Positions 36,287 through 44,719 of a DNA stretch of 64,000 nucleotides are shown in pieces. Within the stretch, counting starts at the first letter, position 1, and each line of letters opens with the position of its first letter. Source of the DNA: Erythrobacter crassostreae (lineage in GTDB: Bacteria > Pseudomonadota > Alphaproteobacteria > Sphingomonadales > Sphingomonadaceae); assembly GCF_019204045.1 (NCBI RefSeq), contig NZ_JAGSPC010000001.1, forward strand, positions 558,001-622,000, written 5' to 3'. The notes below the pieces were generated by a model. That model did not search any database. It was not told where the DNA came from and saw nothing but the letters and a program-made list of their open reading frames with translations. The position numbers and the translations under genes are program-made.

Positions 36287-37153
36287 TTACTCAGCGGGAG
36301 TTTCGCCGTCTTCTTTAGGTGTTTCATCCCCATCCACGTCGGCGTCTACGGCGGCATCTTCGGCTGGCGCTCCAGGCTCAGCCGCAGGTTCTGCTTCGGG
36401 ATTGGAAGCGACAAAGCCGCTCTCTGGATCAATCAAATCCGCGCCACTTTCTTCCGCTTCGCGTTTCGCAGCCAACCATGCTTCGGCTTCGGCTTCTTGC
36501 GCGGCCTGTGCAGCAGCTTTGACGTTGGCTTCGCGCTCTGCACGCAGCTCATCGATCAGCTTGTCTTTATCGCTGCGGGAATCGGCATTTTCGACCGGTT
36601 CGACTTCTTCCGTGATGCCAGCGCGCTTGGCGGCCTTGGCAACAACCGCATCGAGCTCGCGCTGCGAACACAGGCCTAGAGTCACCGGATCTTTCGGCTG
36701 GATGTTCTGGATGTTCCAGTGGGTCCGCTCACGGATCGCACCGATCGTGTTGCGCGTGGTTCCAATGAGCTTGCCGATCTGCGCATCCGAAATTTCGGGG
36801 TGGTTGCGCAGGACCCAAGCGATGCCATCAGGTTTGTCCTGACGTTTGGACACAGGCGTGTAGCGCGGACCCTTTGTGCGGGTTACTTCAACCGGCGCCT
36901 TGTGCATTTTGAGCGAGTAGGTTTCGTCTGCCTGACCCAACTCGATCTCTTGCAGCGTCAATTCGCCGGCGTGGACCGGATCGCGGCCGGTATATTTGCT
37001 GCCCGCGAGGTCATCAGCCATTGCCTGCACTTCAAGGATATGAAGGCCGCAAAATTCGGCAATCTGCTCAAATGAAAGACCGGTGTGATCAACCAGCCAT
37101 GTCGCGGTTGCATGCGGCATCAGCGGAGTGGGCTGAGTGTTGGCCTGCGCCAT
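36287..37153 (-). CDS. trcR: Cell-cycle transcriptional regulator TrcR (DUF1013)
   Basis: About 288 aa from the ATG at 37153, which has GGAG 7 nt upstream; the frame is open further upstream through the leader. The conserved DUF1013 core (about 10-170) includes WLVDHTGLSFEQIAEFCGLH and a helix-turn-helix DAQIGKLIGTTRNTIGAIRE. The tail (about 190-288) is Ala/Glu/Asp-rich and acidic, beyond the usual core, and probably disordered. The family is confined to Alphaproteobacteria and is linked to cell-cycle transcription. A terminator-like hairpin lies directly in front of its ribosome binding site. Confidence 0.9.
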   Translation of the reverse strand: MAQANTQPTPLMPHATATWLVDHTGLSFEQIAEFCGLHILEVQAMADDLAGSKYTGRDPVHAGELTLQEIELGQADETYSLKMHKAPVEVTRTKGPRYTPVSKRQDKPDGIAWVLRNHPEISDAQIGKLIGTTRNTIGAIRERTHWNIQNIQPKDPVTLGLCSQRELDAVVAKAAKRAGITEEVEPVENADSRSDKDKLIDELRAEREANVKAAAQAAQEAEAEAWLAAKREAEESGADLIDPESGFVASNPEAEPAAEPGAPAEDAAVDADVDGDETPKEDGETPAE

Positions 37154-37164
37154 AATTATCTCCG

Positions 37165-37198
37165 TAAAAAATAGAAGAGCCGCCCCTTTCGGAGCGGC
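37165..37198 (-). promoter_or_regulatory. Terminator-like hairpin in the trcR leader
   Basis: On the minus strand an 8-bp stem GCCGCTCC/GGGGCGGC (one G-U pair) closes on a GAAA tetraloop and is followed by a T-rich run ending in six T. It ends 11 nt before the trcR start and overlaps no upstream minus-strand gene, so an attenuator is as likely as a terminator. Confidence 0.7.
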
Positions 37199-37396
37199 CA
37201 TTGCACCTGAGCAGATAGGGGAAAGGCCGGCATTGAGCAAGCGAAAGCCGATGCTCTGCAAATTCGGCGGCCCGCGAACAGCCAATCCGCGCCCGGAACT
37301 GCGCCCCAGAAACGCTCGCGGCCCTCAATTCTTCCTTAAGGCCTTTGCCCTAAACATCTAAACTTCAACGGGTTTTTGTGGCGAAGGGTTATCAGC

Positions 37397-38095
37397 ATGC
37401 ACACGATCTATCGCAGAGTTCTGCCAATTCTTGCCATTCCGCTGCTGACCGCATGCGGAGGCAAAGACTTCGTTGTGAAGGTAGATGCCTCTGCCGAACG
37501 CGTCGCAGCTGCATCCAAACAATTGAACCCCAACAGCCTGACAAGCGCGGCAGGTGTTCGCCCGGTCAAAATCGTGCGCGAAACCGGCGCAGATTTCCAC
37601 GCTGTCCGCTACACCCTTCCAAATCCGGACGGCGAAGCAGGCGAAGTGCTGTTTTACATGACCGAAGAGACAGCGGGACGCACAACAATCGACGTTACGG
37701 TCGATTTACCCCTGGTAACCCGCGAGACGGCGGCGGGCACGGAATATTTGTCCGAGCCAGAGATCGAAAAAGCGCTCCGAGCGGCGATGCGGAGCTGGGA
37801 CAGCGACATTGAGAAAGGCAACTCCACCGCCGGATCCGGCGAGGAAGTGGCCGAGGTTATCTCGCTCGCCGCGATTGGCATGCAAGACCTTGAGCAGTTT
37901 GAAACGCTCGCTACCACCGCGCTTTATCAGCGGCACCTTAGCGACGCTGCGCAGGCCAATTGGTCGTCTACCACCGATGATTGGGGCGGCGAAGAAGGCG
38001 AAACGAGCTGGGCGTATGACAGCGAAGGCGAAGACAATTTCGCCTACGAAGAGGCCTCAACCGAAGGCGGCGGGTGGGGCGACGATTCTTACTAA
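37397..38095 (+). CDS. Hypothetical lipoprotein with acidic Gly/Trp/Tyr-rich tail
   Basis: About 232 aa from the ATG at 37397, with GAAGGG about 9 nt upstream; a GTG at 37376 is less likely. The signal peptide ends in a lipobox (IPLLTACGG, Cys near residue 19). Residues 30-180 form a soluble domain I do not recognise. The last 45 residues are acidic with repeated W-x-G, AYDSEGEDNF and EGGGWGDDSY motifs. It is monocistronic, divergent from trcR and tail-to-tail with the GST gene. Confidence 0.8.
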   Translation: MHTIYRRVLPILAIPLLTACGGKDFVVKVDASAERVAAASKQLNPNSLTSAAGVRPVKIVRETGADFHAVRYTLPNPDGEAGEVLFYMTEETAGRTTIDVTVDLPLVTRETAAGTEYLSEPEIEKALRAAMRSWDSDIEKGNSTAGSGEEVAEVISLAAIGMQDLEQFETLATTALYQRHLSDAAQANWSSTTDDWGGEEGETSWAYDSEGEDNFAYEEASTEGGGWGDDSY

Positions 38096-38114
38096 CCGTT
38101 GCAACCGATAGACT

Positions 38115-38744
38115 TCAGGCCATCGGTGCGAAACCGGGCAGGGCTTCGATCCGGGTGATCCATGCCCTTAGGTGCCTGAAACTGCGAAGCGCGAAACCGC
38201 CCTCTTCCGCCAGATGCGTGTAAGGAAACAAGGCGATATCCGCGAGCGATACGCTATCACCGCTCAGAAAATCGCGGCCCGCCAAATGCTCGTCCATCAC
38301 GCGCAGAGCATCGTTCCCTGCGGATCGCTTTGTCTCTATTTGCGCCCGCTGGCGATCTGAAAGATTGGCTTCGCCCACGAACCGCATCCAAAACCGCAGC
38401 GTCGCCAAATTGGGTTCATGATTATACTGTTCAAAGAACATCCAGCGCAGCATATCAGCCTGGCCAAGCCGGTCTTGCGGGATCAAACGCGAACCATGGG
38501 CCAGATACCAACACACAGCATTGCTTTCAGGCAGAAAGCGGGACTGTCCTCCACCGTCGATTTGCAGAACGGGAATGCGCCCGTTCAAATTGACATTTTC
38601 CAGAAAATCTTCCGTCCGCGTCTCCCCGGCGAGAATATCATATTGCTTCGTTTCAAGCGGGGTGCTCAACAGCGCCGCTGTCAGCTTGATCTTATAGCAA
38701 TTCCCGCTGCAGGGATCTTCATGCAGTGTGTATCGTTCAGACAT
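38115..38744 (-). CDS. Glutathione S-transferase family protein
   Basis: About 209 aa from the ATG at 38744, with AGGT 8 nt upstream. The N-terminal thioredoxin-fold domain (1-80) starts SERYTLHEDPCSGNCYKIKL, with a Ser/Cys-type active-site region and the NGRIPVLQIDGG and LPESNAVCWYLA glutathione-binding motifs. The C-terminal helical domain contains LSGDSVSLADIALFPYTH (N-capping/ADI motif). The start overlaps the quinone oxidoreductase stop by 8 nt, so both are made together. Confidence 0.9.
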   Translation of the reverse strand: MSERYTLHEDPCSGNCYKIKLTAALLSTPLETKQYDILAGETRTEDFLENVNLNGRIPVLQIDGGGQSRFLPESNAVCWYLAHGSRLIPQDRLGQADMLRWMFFEQYNHEPNLATLRFWMRFVGEANLSDRQRAQIETKRSAGNDALRVMDEHLAGRDFLSGDSVSLADIALFPYTHLAEEGGFALRSFRHLRAWITRIEALPGFAPMA

Positions 38745-39759
38745 CGGCGACCTGTAGCACGATTTTACCGATATGTTCGCCAGCTTCCATCCGGGCATGC
38801 GCCGCGGCGGCTGCGTCGAGCGGGAATGTCTGGTCCATCACCGGAGCAAGCTCGCCGGACGTGAAGAGCGGCCATGCATTGACGGAAATCTCATCGGCAA
38901 GCGCGGTCTTGAATGCATCAGAGCGCGGCCGCAGGGTTGATCCAGTGAGCGTCAAACGCCGCATCATCACCATCGGTATGAACAGTTCCGCCTTTGCTCC
39001 GCCCAGAACGGCGATGGTCACATGGCGGCCATCTTCGGCAAGGCATTGCAGATTGCGCGGCACATAGTCGCCCGACACCATATCTAGGACTATGTTCACG
39101 CCTTCGCCGCCGGTATGTGCCTTCACCGCCTCGACAAAATCAGCCTCACGATAATTGATCGCAAGGTCCGCGCCGACTTTGCGCGCAGCCTCGCATTTGG
39201 CTTCATCGCCGCAGGTCACGATCACTTCGATATCAAACGCTTTGGCCAGCATGATCGCCATCGTTCCAATGCCGCTCGTGCCGCCATGGACCAGCAATCG
39301 CTCTCCATCACGGGCCAATCCGCGCTCGAACACATTATGCCACACGGTGAAGAGTGTTTCAGGCAGCGCCGCTGCTGATTTGAGATCCAGACCATCCGGA
39401 ACAGGCAAACAGTGCCCCCATGGCGCCGTGCAATATTCCGCATACCCACCGCCTGGTGTCAGCGCGGCGACCTTTTGGTCAAGCATTTCTGGGGGAACGT
39501 CGCTGCCTACGGCGACCACTTCGCCAGCCACTTCCAGACCAAGGATTGGCGAAGCACCGGGAGGCGCCGGATAATGTCCGGCACGCTGAATGCAATCCGG
39601 ACGGTTCACTCCGGCATAGGCAACGCGGATCAAAACATCGCTCGCGCCCAGTTCAGGAAGCGCAATCTGCTCTGGCTTTAGAACGTCTGGCCCACCCCGC
39701 TCCGCAAAACCAATCGCCGCCATAGTTTCCGGCAGTACCGGACTTTGCTTTTCCACCAT
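38737..39759 (-). CDS. NAD(P)H quinone oxidoreductase (PIG3/QOR family, MDR superfamily)
   Basis: About 340 aa from the ATG at 39759; ATG at 39723 is a real alternative that starts at the family consensus AAIGFAERGGPDVL. It is a zinc-free medium-chain reductase with GVNRPDCIQRAGHYPAPPGASPILGLEVAGEV, the NADP motif VHGGTSGIGTMAIMLAKA (about 147-164) and ending with ARMEAGEHIGKIVL. The lack of structural-zinc cysteines and the PIG3-like segments argue for quinone reductase activity. It is operonic with the GST. Confidence 0.9.
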   Translation of the reverse strand: MVEKQSPVLPETMAAIGFAERGGPDVLKPEQIALPELGASDVLIRVAYAGVNRPDCIQRAGHYPAPPGASPILGLEVAGEVVAVGSDVPPEMLDQKVAALTPGGGYAEYCTAPWGHCLPVPDGLDLKSAAALPETLFTVWHNVFERGLARDGERLLVHGGTSGIGTMAIMLAKAFDIEVIVTCGDEAKCEAARKVGADLAINYREADFVEAVKAHTGGEGVNIVLDMVSGDYVPRNLQCLAEDGRHVTIAVLGGAKAELFIPMVMMRRLTLTGSTLRPRSDAFKTALADEISVNAWPLFTSGELAPVMDQTFPLDAAAAAHARMEAGEHIGKIVLQVADV

Positions 39760-39858
39760 CAAGAATGCCCCGTTTGATCGCACAATATGCAATACATTGC
39801 GACGAATACCCAGCATGCGCATTGACAGCAAGCCGGTAGGATTAGATGTTACAGGAAT

Positions 39859-40062
39859 ATGGACGACGGCGACCTTCCCCGCCCGAAAGGCGACGCCGCG
39901 AGCAAGCTCGCAGCCGAGGACCTTGCCCCCTATTCACAAGACGAACTGGACGAGCGAATTGCGACGCTCGAAACCGAAATAGCCCGTGTGAAGGCGCACC
40001 GTGACAAAGCCGCAGCGCACAGGCTGGCCGCGGACGCCCTGTTCGGCGGAAAATCCGGGTGA
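39859..40062 (+). CDS. DUF1192 family small protein
   Basis: Protein of 67 aa. The core LAPYSQDELDERIATLETEI is the DUF1192 signature: a short acidic lead and a charged alpha-helix that may form a coiled coil. Function is unknown; the family is largely alphaproteobacterial. It overlaps the next gene by 4 nt (GTGA), implying translational coupling with that secreted protein. Confidence 0.88.
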   Translation: MDDGDLPRPKGDAASKLAAEDLAPYSQDELDERIATLETEIARVKAHRDKAAAHRLAADALFGGKSG

Positions 40063-40682
40063 AGTTCAAGCTCCTCTTCCTAGCTTTGTCGGTGATGTTG
40101 CTGCCATCCGGTGCGCTGGCTCAGGATCTCCCAAAGGAGCGGTATACCATCCTGCCTGCCCTCGAAATCAATTTGCAGAGGGGTTTGGCGTATTACATCG
40201 GTGAGAGCGGGCAGGCTGCAATGCGGATCGAGGATTGTTCTGACGATACGACTCACTGCATCCGGTCAATATGTAAAAGTATGAACGGCTACATTCCGCC
40301 GCGTCCCGATTGCGTCGCAGGTTCGCAATTGACGATGATTTGGCCGCGCCAATGTGCCCGCCACGCTGAAATTGGGGATCAGATTGAACAAAACGGCGTC
40401 AAAGCGACCATGATCGGATATTATGATCGCATCGTTCATCATACGGGGCTGCGCAGTCGCAGATACGTATGGTCAGTGGAAGGTCAAACCGACATCGCCC
40501 TTATCGCGCACAAAGGCCACCTCACCGGGGTGGTCTTGGATACGTCAGAAACCAACCAGATTGCAGCGCGGTTCAGTAAGAATCCAGTGTTCGACGCCAA
40601 GGATGCTGGCGATGATGCGTATCCAAACCTAATTGTTACGTGGCCTTTGCCAAACAGTATTGGCGGAGCCTGCGCAAAATGA
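40059..40682 (+). CDS. Secreted hypothetical protein, coupled to DUF1192
   Basis: Protein of 207 aa with a GTG start and a Sec signal peptide (LLFLALSVMLLPSGALAQ, cleavage near residue 22). The mature part holds six cysteines, including the cluster around CSDDTTHCIRSICKS, and is likely disulfide-bonded in the periplasm. I do not recognise a family. A GTCGCAA-TCTC-TTGCGAC hairpin without a U-run follows at 40703-40720. Confidence 0.75.
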   Translation: MKFKLLFLALSVMLLPSGALAQDLPKERYTILPALEINLQRGLAYYIGESGQAAMRIEDCSDDTTHCIRSICKSMNGYIPPRPDCVAGSQLTMIWPRQCARHAEIGDQIEQNGVKATMIGYYDRIVHHTGLRSRRYVWSVEGQTDIALIAHKGHLTGVVLDTSETNQIAARFSKNPVFDAKDAGDDAYPNLIVTWPLPNSIGGACAK

Positions 40683-40797
40683 CTGCCTCTCTACAAACGG
40701 AGTCGCAATCTCTTGCGACCATACCATATAGTTTACCGTACCTCTCATACGGCTCTGAATTCCCCATCCGTTTCCGCACTCTCAAAGAGACCCCCTG

Positions 40798-43197
40798 ATG
40801 CCAAGTTTTGCCCAAAATCTCGAACGCACTCTTCATAACGCTCTCGGCAATGCGTCCGAACGTCGCCACGAATATGCGACGCTCGAGCATCTTCTGCTTG
40901 CGCTGATTGATGATGAGGATGCCGCACAGGTCATGGCGTCTTGCGGTGTGGACCTTGCGGAGCTGGGCGAGGTTGTGAAGCAATATCTAGATCAGGAATA
41001 TCAGTCACTTAAAACTGAAGAAGACGCCGATCCGCAGCCAACCGCCGGTTTCCAGCGGGTCATCCAGCGCGCGATCCTGCATGTGCAATCCTCGGGCAAG
41101 GATACGGTGACAGGCGCGAATGTTCTGGTGGCGCTCTTCTCTGAGCGGGACAGTTACGCGGTCTATTTCCTGCAACAACAGGATATGAGCCGTCTCGATG
41201 CGGTCAGCTATATCAGCCATGGAATTGGCAAAGGCGGTCGCCAGATCGAAAGCGGCCAGACATCCGGCGCAGAAGATAGCCCCGCCGGCGAACCTGCGGA
41301 AGCTGCCAAAGAAGGCGGCAAGCAGAAAGAAACCGCGCTCGACCAATTTACCGTGAACCTGAATAAGAAGGCGGAAGACGGCAGGATCGACCCGCTGATC
41401 GGCCGCGGCCCAGAGGTTGACCGGACGATCCAGATCCTGTGCCGCCGTTCAAAGAACAACCCGCTTTACGTTGGTGACCCTGGCGTAGGCAAAACCGCCA
41501 TCGCAGAGGGCCTTGCGCGCAAAATCGTCGAAGGCGATGTGCCCGAAGTCCTTGAAGAAGCGGTGATTTACTCGCTCGATATGGGCGCGTTGCTCGCGGG
41601 CACACGCTATCGCGGCGATTTTGAAGAACGGCTGAAACAGGTTGTGACCGAGCTCGAAGCGATGCCGCATGCGGTTCTCTTCATTGACGAGATTCACACC
41701 GTTATCGGTGCTGGCGCGACCAGCGGCGGCGCGATGGATGCATCCAACCTGCTGAAACCGGCGCTTTCAGGCGGGACGATCCGCTGCGTCGGTTCAACCA
41801 CTTACAAAGAATTCCGCAATCACTTCGAAAAAGACAGAGCGCTGCTGCGCCGGTTCCAGAAAATCGACGTGAACGAGCCGACTATCGAGGACACGATCAA
41901 AATCCTCAAAGGCCTGCGGACAGCATTCGAAGATCACCACGGTGTGAAGTACACGCCTGATGCGCTCAAAACCGCCGTTGAATTGTCGGCGCGGTATATC
42001 AATGATCGCAAATTGCCCGACAAAGCCATCGACGTGATCGATGAAGTCGGCGCGATGCAGATGCTGGTCCCACCAAGCCGCCGCAAGAAAAAGATCACGG
42101 CGCGCGAGATTGAACAGGTCATCGCAACGATGGCGCGCATCCCGCCGAAATCGGTCAGCAAGGACGACAAGAAGGCGCTGCAAAACCTCGACCGCGACCT
42201 GAAACATGTCGTGTTTGGCCAGGACGAGGCGATCACCCGTCTCGCAACCGCGATGAAGCTTTCGCGTGCTGGGCTGCGCGATCCCGACAAGCCGATCGGT
42301 TCGTTCCTGTTCAGCGGCCCAACCGGCGTCGGTAAAACAGAAGTCGCGCGCCAACTCGCCTCGATCATGGGGATTGAGCTGAAGCGTTTTGATATGTCCG
42401 AATATATGGAGCGCCACAGCGTTTCACGCCTGATTGGCGCGCCTCCGGGCTATGTCGGATATGATCAGGGCGGCCTGCTTACCGACGCTGTTGATCAGAA
42501 CCCGCATTGCGTGCTGTTGCTCGACGAGATCGAGAAAGCGCATCCCGACCTGTTCAATATCCTGCTGCAAGTGATGGATAATGGCCGCCTGACCGATCAC
42601 CACGGTAAGACAGTTGATTTCCGCAATGTTGTCCTCGTCATGACGACCAATGCCGGTGCATCCATGATGGCCAGTCAGGGCATCGGTTTTGGCGATGTGT
42701 CAAAAGAAGATGCAGGCTCCGAAGCGGTGAAGAAGATGTTCACGCCTGAGTTCCGCAACCGTCTCGATGCGATTGTGCCGTTTGCCTATCTGGGCAAAAC
42801 GACAGTTGCCCGCGTGGTCGACAAATTCATCCTGCAGCTTGAGCTGCAGCTGGCCGAGCAAAACGTCCACATCCAGTTCGATGGCGATGCCCGCGATTGG
42901 CTGGCCGAAAAAGGCTATGACAAGCTCTATGGCGCGCGTCCGATGGGCCGCTTGATCCAGGACAAGATCAAACAGCCGCTCGCGGAAGAATTGCTGTTCG
43001 GCAAACTGGCCGATGGCGGCGAGGTTCATGTGACGGTGAAGGATGGCAAGCCAAGCTTCGAGCTGACACCGGCCCCGCCCAAGACCAAACCGAAGCGTAA
43101 GGCTCCGGCAAAGAAAAAGCCCGCTGCGAAAAAAGCGCCTCCAGCGCAGGATGCGGACACCAAGCCGGAGGAATCAGGCAGCGATAAAGAAACCTGA
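40798..43197 (+). CDS. clpA: ATP-dependent Clp protease ATP-binding subunit ClpA
   Basis: Protein of 799 aa. A Clp-N double repeat (1-145) precedes D1 with Walker A GDPGVGKT at 226-233 and VLFIDEIHTVIGAG, and D2 with GPTGVGKT near 507-514. The ClpP-docking loop reads QGIGFGD near 628. ClpA unfolds substrates for ClpP. Unusually, after the D2 small domain there is a tail of about 45 residues (from about 757) rich in Lys, Pro and Ala. clpS, often adjacent, is not in this window. An HHGK/DNGRLTDH-type block in D2 is intact. Confidence 0.95.
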   Translation: MPSFAQNLERTLHNALGNASERRHEYATLEHLLLALIDDEDAAQVMASCGVDLAELGEVVKQYLDQEYQSLKTEEDADPQPTAGFQRVIQRAILHVQSSGKDTVTGANVLVALFSERDSYAVYFLQQQDMSRLDAVSYISHGIGKGGRQIESGQTSGAEDSPAGEPAEAAKEGGKQKETALDQFTVNLNKKAEDGRIDPLIGRGPEVDRTIQILCRRSKNNPLYVGDPGVGKTAIAEGLARKIVEGDVPEVLEEAVIYSLDMGALLAGTRYRGDFEERLKQVVTELEAMPHAVLFIDEIHTVIGAGATSGGAMDASNLLKPALSGGTIRCVGSTTYKEFRNHFEKDRALLRRFQKIDVNEPTIEDTIKILKGLRTAFEDHHGVKYTPDALKTAVELSARYINDRKLPDKAIDVIDEVGAMQMLVPPSRRKKKITAREIEQVIATMARIPPKSVSKDDKKALQNLDRDLKHVVFGQDEAITRLATAMKLSRAGLRDPDKPIGSFLFSGPTGVGKTEVARQLASIMGIELKRFDMSEYMERHSVSRLIGAPPGYVGYDQGGLLTDAVDQNPHCVLLLDEIEKAHPDLFNILLQVMDNGRLTDHHGKTVDFRNVVLVMTTNAGASMMASQGIGFGDVSKEDAGSEAVKKMFTPEFRNRLDAIVPFAYLGKTTVARVVDKFILQLELQLAEQNVHIQFDGDARDWLAEKGYDKLYGARPMGRLIQDKIKQPLAEELLFGKLADGGEVHVTVKDGKPSFELTPAPPKTKPKRKAPAKKKPAAKKAPPAQDADTKPEESGSDKET

Positions 43198-43215
43198 GAC
43201 CGGTCAAGCCAATAG

Positions 43216-43253
43216 AAAGGGCGCGGAAAGGGAAACCTCTCCGCGCCCTTTTC
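43216..43253 (+). terminator. Rho-independent terminator after clpA
   Basis: A 12-bp perfect stem, AAAGGGCGCGGA with its complement, a 12-nt loop and a TTTT run begin 19 nt after the clpA stop. Confidence 0.9.
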
Positions 43254-43264
43254 GTTGAAGCACT

Positions 43265-44296
43265 ATGACTGTGCCTTTTTCCTGGATCCGGCCCGAGCCG
43301 TGGGGCGTGCATATTGTGCCCGCCGATGTCTGGATTGATCCCGGCCGTGCAGTAGATCGTGCGCTCGTTACCCACGGCCATGCCGATCATGCACGCGGCG
43401 GGCACGGCGAAACGATTGCAACACCAGAAACCCTCGCGATCATGGAGTTGCGCTACAAAACGGGCGCGGAGGACGAAGCCGGTGAAATCCCGTCGAAAGC
43501 AGTGCCTTGCGCTTATGGTGAGACGATCCGTCTCAAAGGCGGAGTCGATGCGACCTTCATTCCGGCGGGCCATGTGCTTGGCTCTGCGCAAATCCTGCTT
43601 GAACATGCGGGCGAGCGAGTTGTGATAACGGGCGACTACAAGCGGCGACCGGACCCTACCTGCGCTCCGTTTGAAGTGACCCCGTGCGATATCTTCATCA
43701 CCGAGGCGACCTTCGGCCTTCCCGTCTTCATCCACCCGCCAATTGAAGATGAAATGGCAAAGCTGACCGGAGCATTGGAACAGCAACCCGATGGATCGGT
43801 TTTGGTCGGCGCATACGCCCTAGGAAAAGCGCAGCGCGTTATCGCGGAGCTGCGCGCCATTGGTCATACCCAGCCGATTTATCTGCATGGCGCGATGGAG
43901 AAGATGTGCCGCCTTTATAAAGAGCATGGCGTTGATCTGGGCGAGCTGCCGCTCGTGAGTGATCACACCAAAGACGACATGCGCGGGGCCATTATCGTAG
44001 CTCCGCCCAGCGCCATGAACACCACTTGGTCACGCCGCCTGCCCGATCCCGTCACAGCCATGGCGAGCGGGTGGATGCGGGTGCGAGGACGCGCGCGGCA
44101 ACGCGGCGTCGAACTGCCACTGATTATCTCAGATCACGCCGATTGGAACGAGCTGACGCAGACCATTGAGGATGTGAACCCGCAGGAGACATGGATCACC
44201 CATGGCCGCGAAGAGGCGCTGCTGCGCTGGTGCAAGCTTGGTCAACGCAAAGCGCGCGCGCTGGCGCTGGTCGGGCGGGAGGAAGAGGATGATTGA
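43265..44296 (+). CDS. Ligase-associated DNA exonuclease (metallo-beta-lactamase/beta-CASP)
   Basis: Protein of 343 aa. The metal-binding HxHxDH motif is H37-G-H39-A-D41-H42 in VTHGHADHARGG. AGHVLGSAQ and VVITGDYKRRPDPT follow as in the SNM1/Artemis-like beta-CASP group. The C-terminal ISDHADWNEL and WITHGREEAL supply further ligands. These enzymes accompany bacterial ATP-dependent ligases in a proposed DNA-repair module. The ligase gene follows at 44720, after a minus-strand insert. Confidence 0.9.
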   Translation: MTVPFSWIRPEPWGVHIVPADVWIDPGRAVDRALVTHGHADHARGGHGETIATPETLAIMELRYKTGAEDEAGEIPSKAVPCAYGETIRLKGGVDATFIPAGHVLGSAQILLEHAGERVVITGDYKRRPDPTCAPFEVTPCDIFITEATFGLPVFIHPPIEDEMAKLTGALEQQPDGSVLVGAYALGKAQRVIAELRAIGHTQPIYLHGAMEKMCRLYKEHGVDLGELPLVSDHTKDDMRGAIIVAPPSAMNTTWSRRLPDPVTAMASGWMRVRGRARQRGVELPLIISDHADWNELTQTIEDVNPQETWITHGREEALLRWCKLGQRKARALALVGREEEDD

Positions 44297-44327
44297 GCAT
44301 ACCCTTCCCCGTCCCGCCGATACCGGA

Positions 44328-44630
44328 TTACTTAATCGCGGCGAGATCCGCCTGGATTTTCTCAAGCATTTCGGGAGTGATGGCGCCCTGCGACCAAGGC
44401 TGAAGCGCGGTGAGGCTCATAGTTTTGAACTGGCCATAGGCGGGATGCTTATCGAGGCCTGGAATATGCTTTTCGAGCACGGCCTTCGCGCGTTTGTCAG
44501 CAACCAACTGTTCGATCGGCGTATCGGTGGAAAAACCTGCAGCCTTCGTCTGCGCGTGGGCAGTCACGACCATCGCAGGGCTGGTGGCGAGGCCGAGCGC
44601 AAGGGCAGCAGCGAGCATTGGGGCTTTCAT
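44328..44630 (-). CDS. Small secreted protein, unknown function
   Basis: About 100 aa from the ATG at 44630, with AGGAAG about 9 nt upstream. A Sec signal peptide (about 1-26, ATSPAMVVTAHAQ) is followed by a single small helical domain TPIEQLVADKRAKAVLEKH...MSLTALQPWSQGAIT. From memory, similar domains end some secreted hydrolases of Sphingomonadales; this was not checked. It sits opposite in strand between the exonuclease and its ligase. Confidence 0.72.
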   Translation of the reverse strand: MKAPMLAAALALGLATSPAMVVTAHAQTKAAGFSTDTPIEQLVADKRAKAVLEKHIPGLDKHPAYGQFKTMSLTALQPWSQGAITPEMLEKIQADLAAIK

Positions 44631-44719
44631 CAGGGAACTTCCTTCGTTGGGGATTTGAAACAGAACGCTGGCTTTAGCGTGCCTGTATGTCTGCGCGATG
44701 AAGCAAGGGCGGGCAAGCG

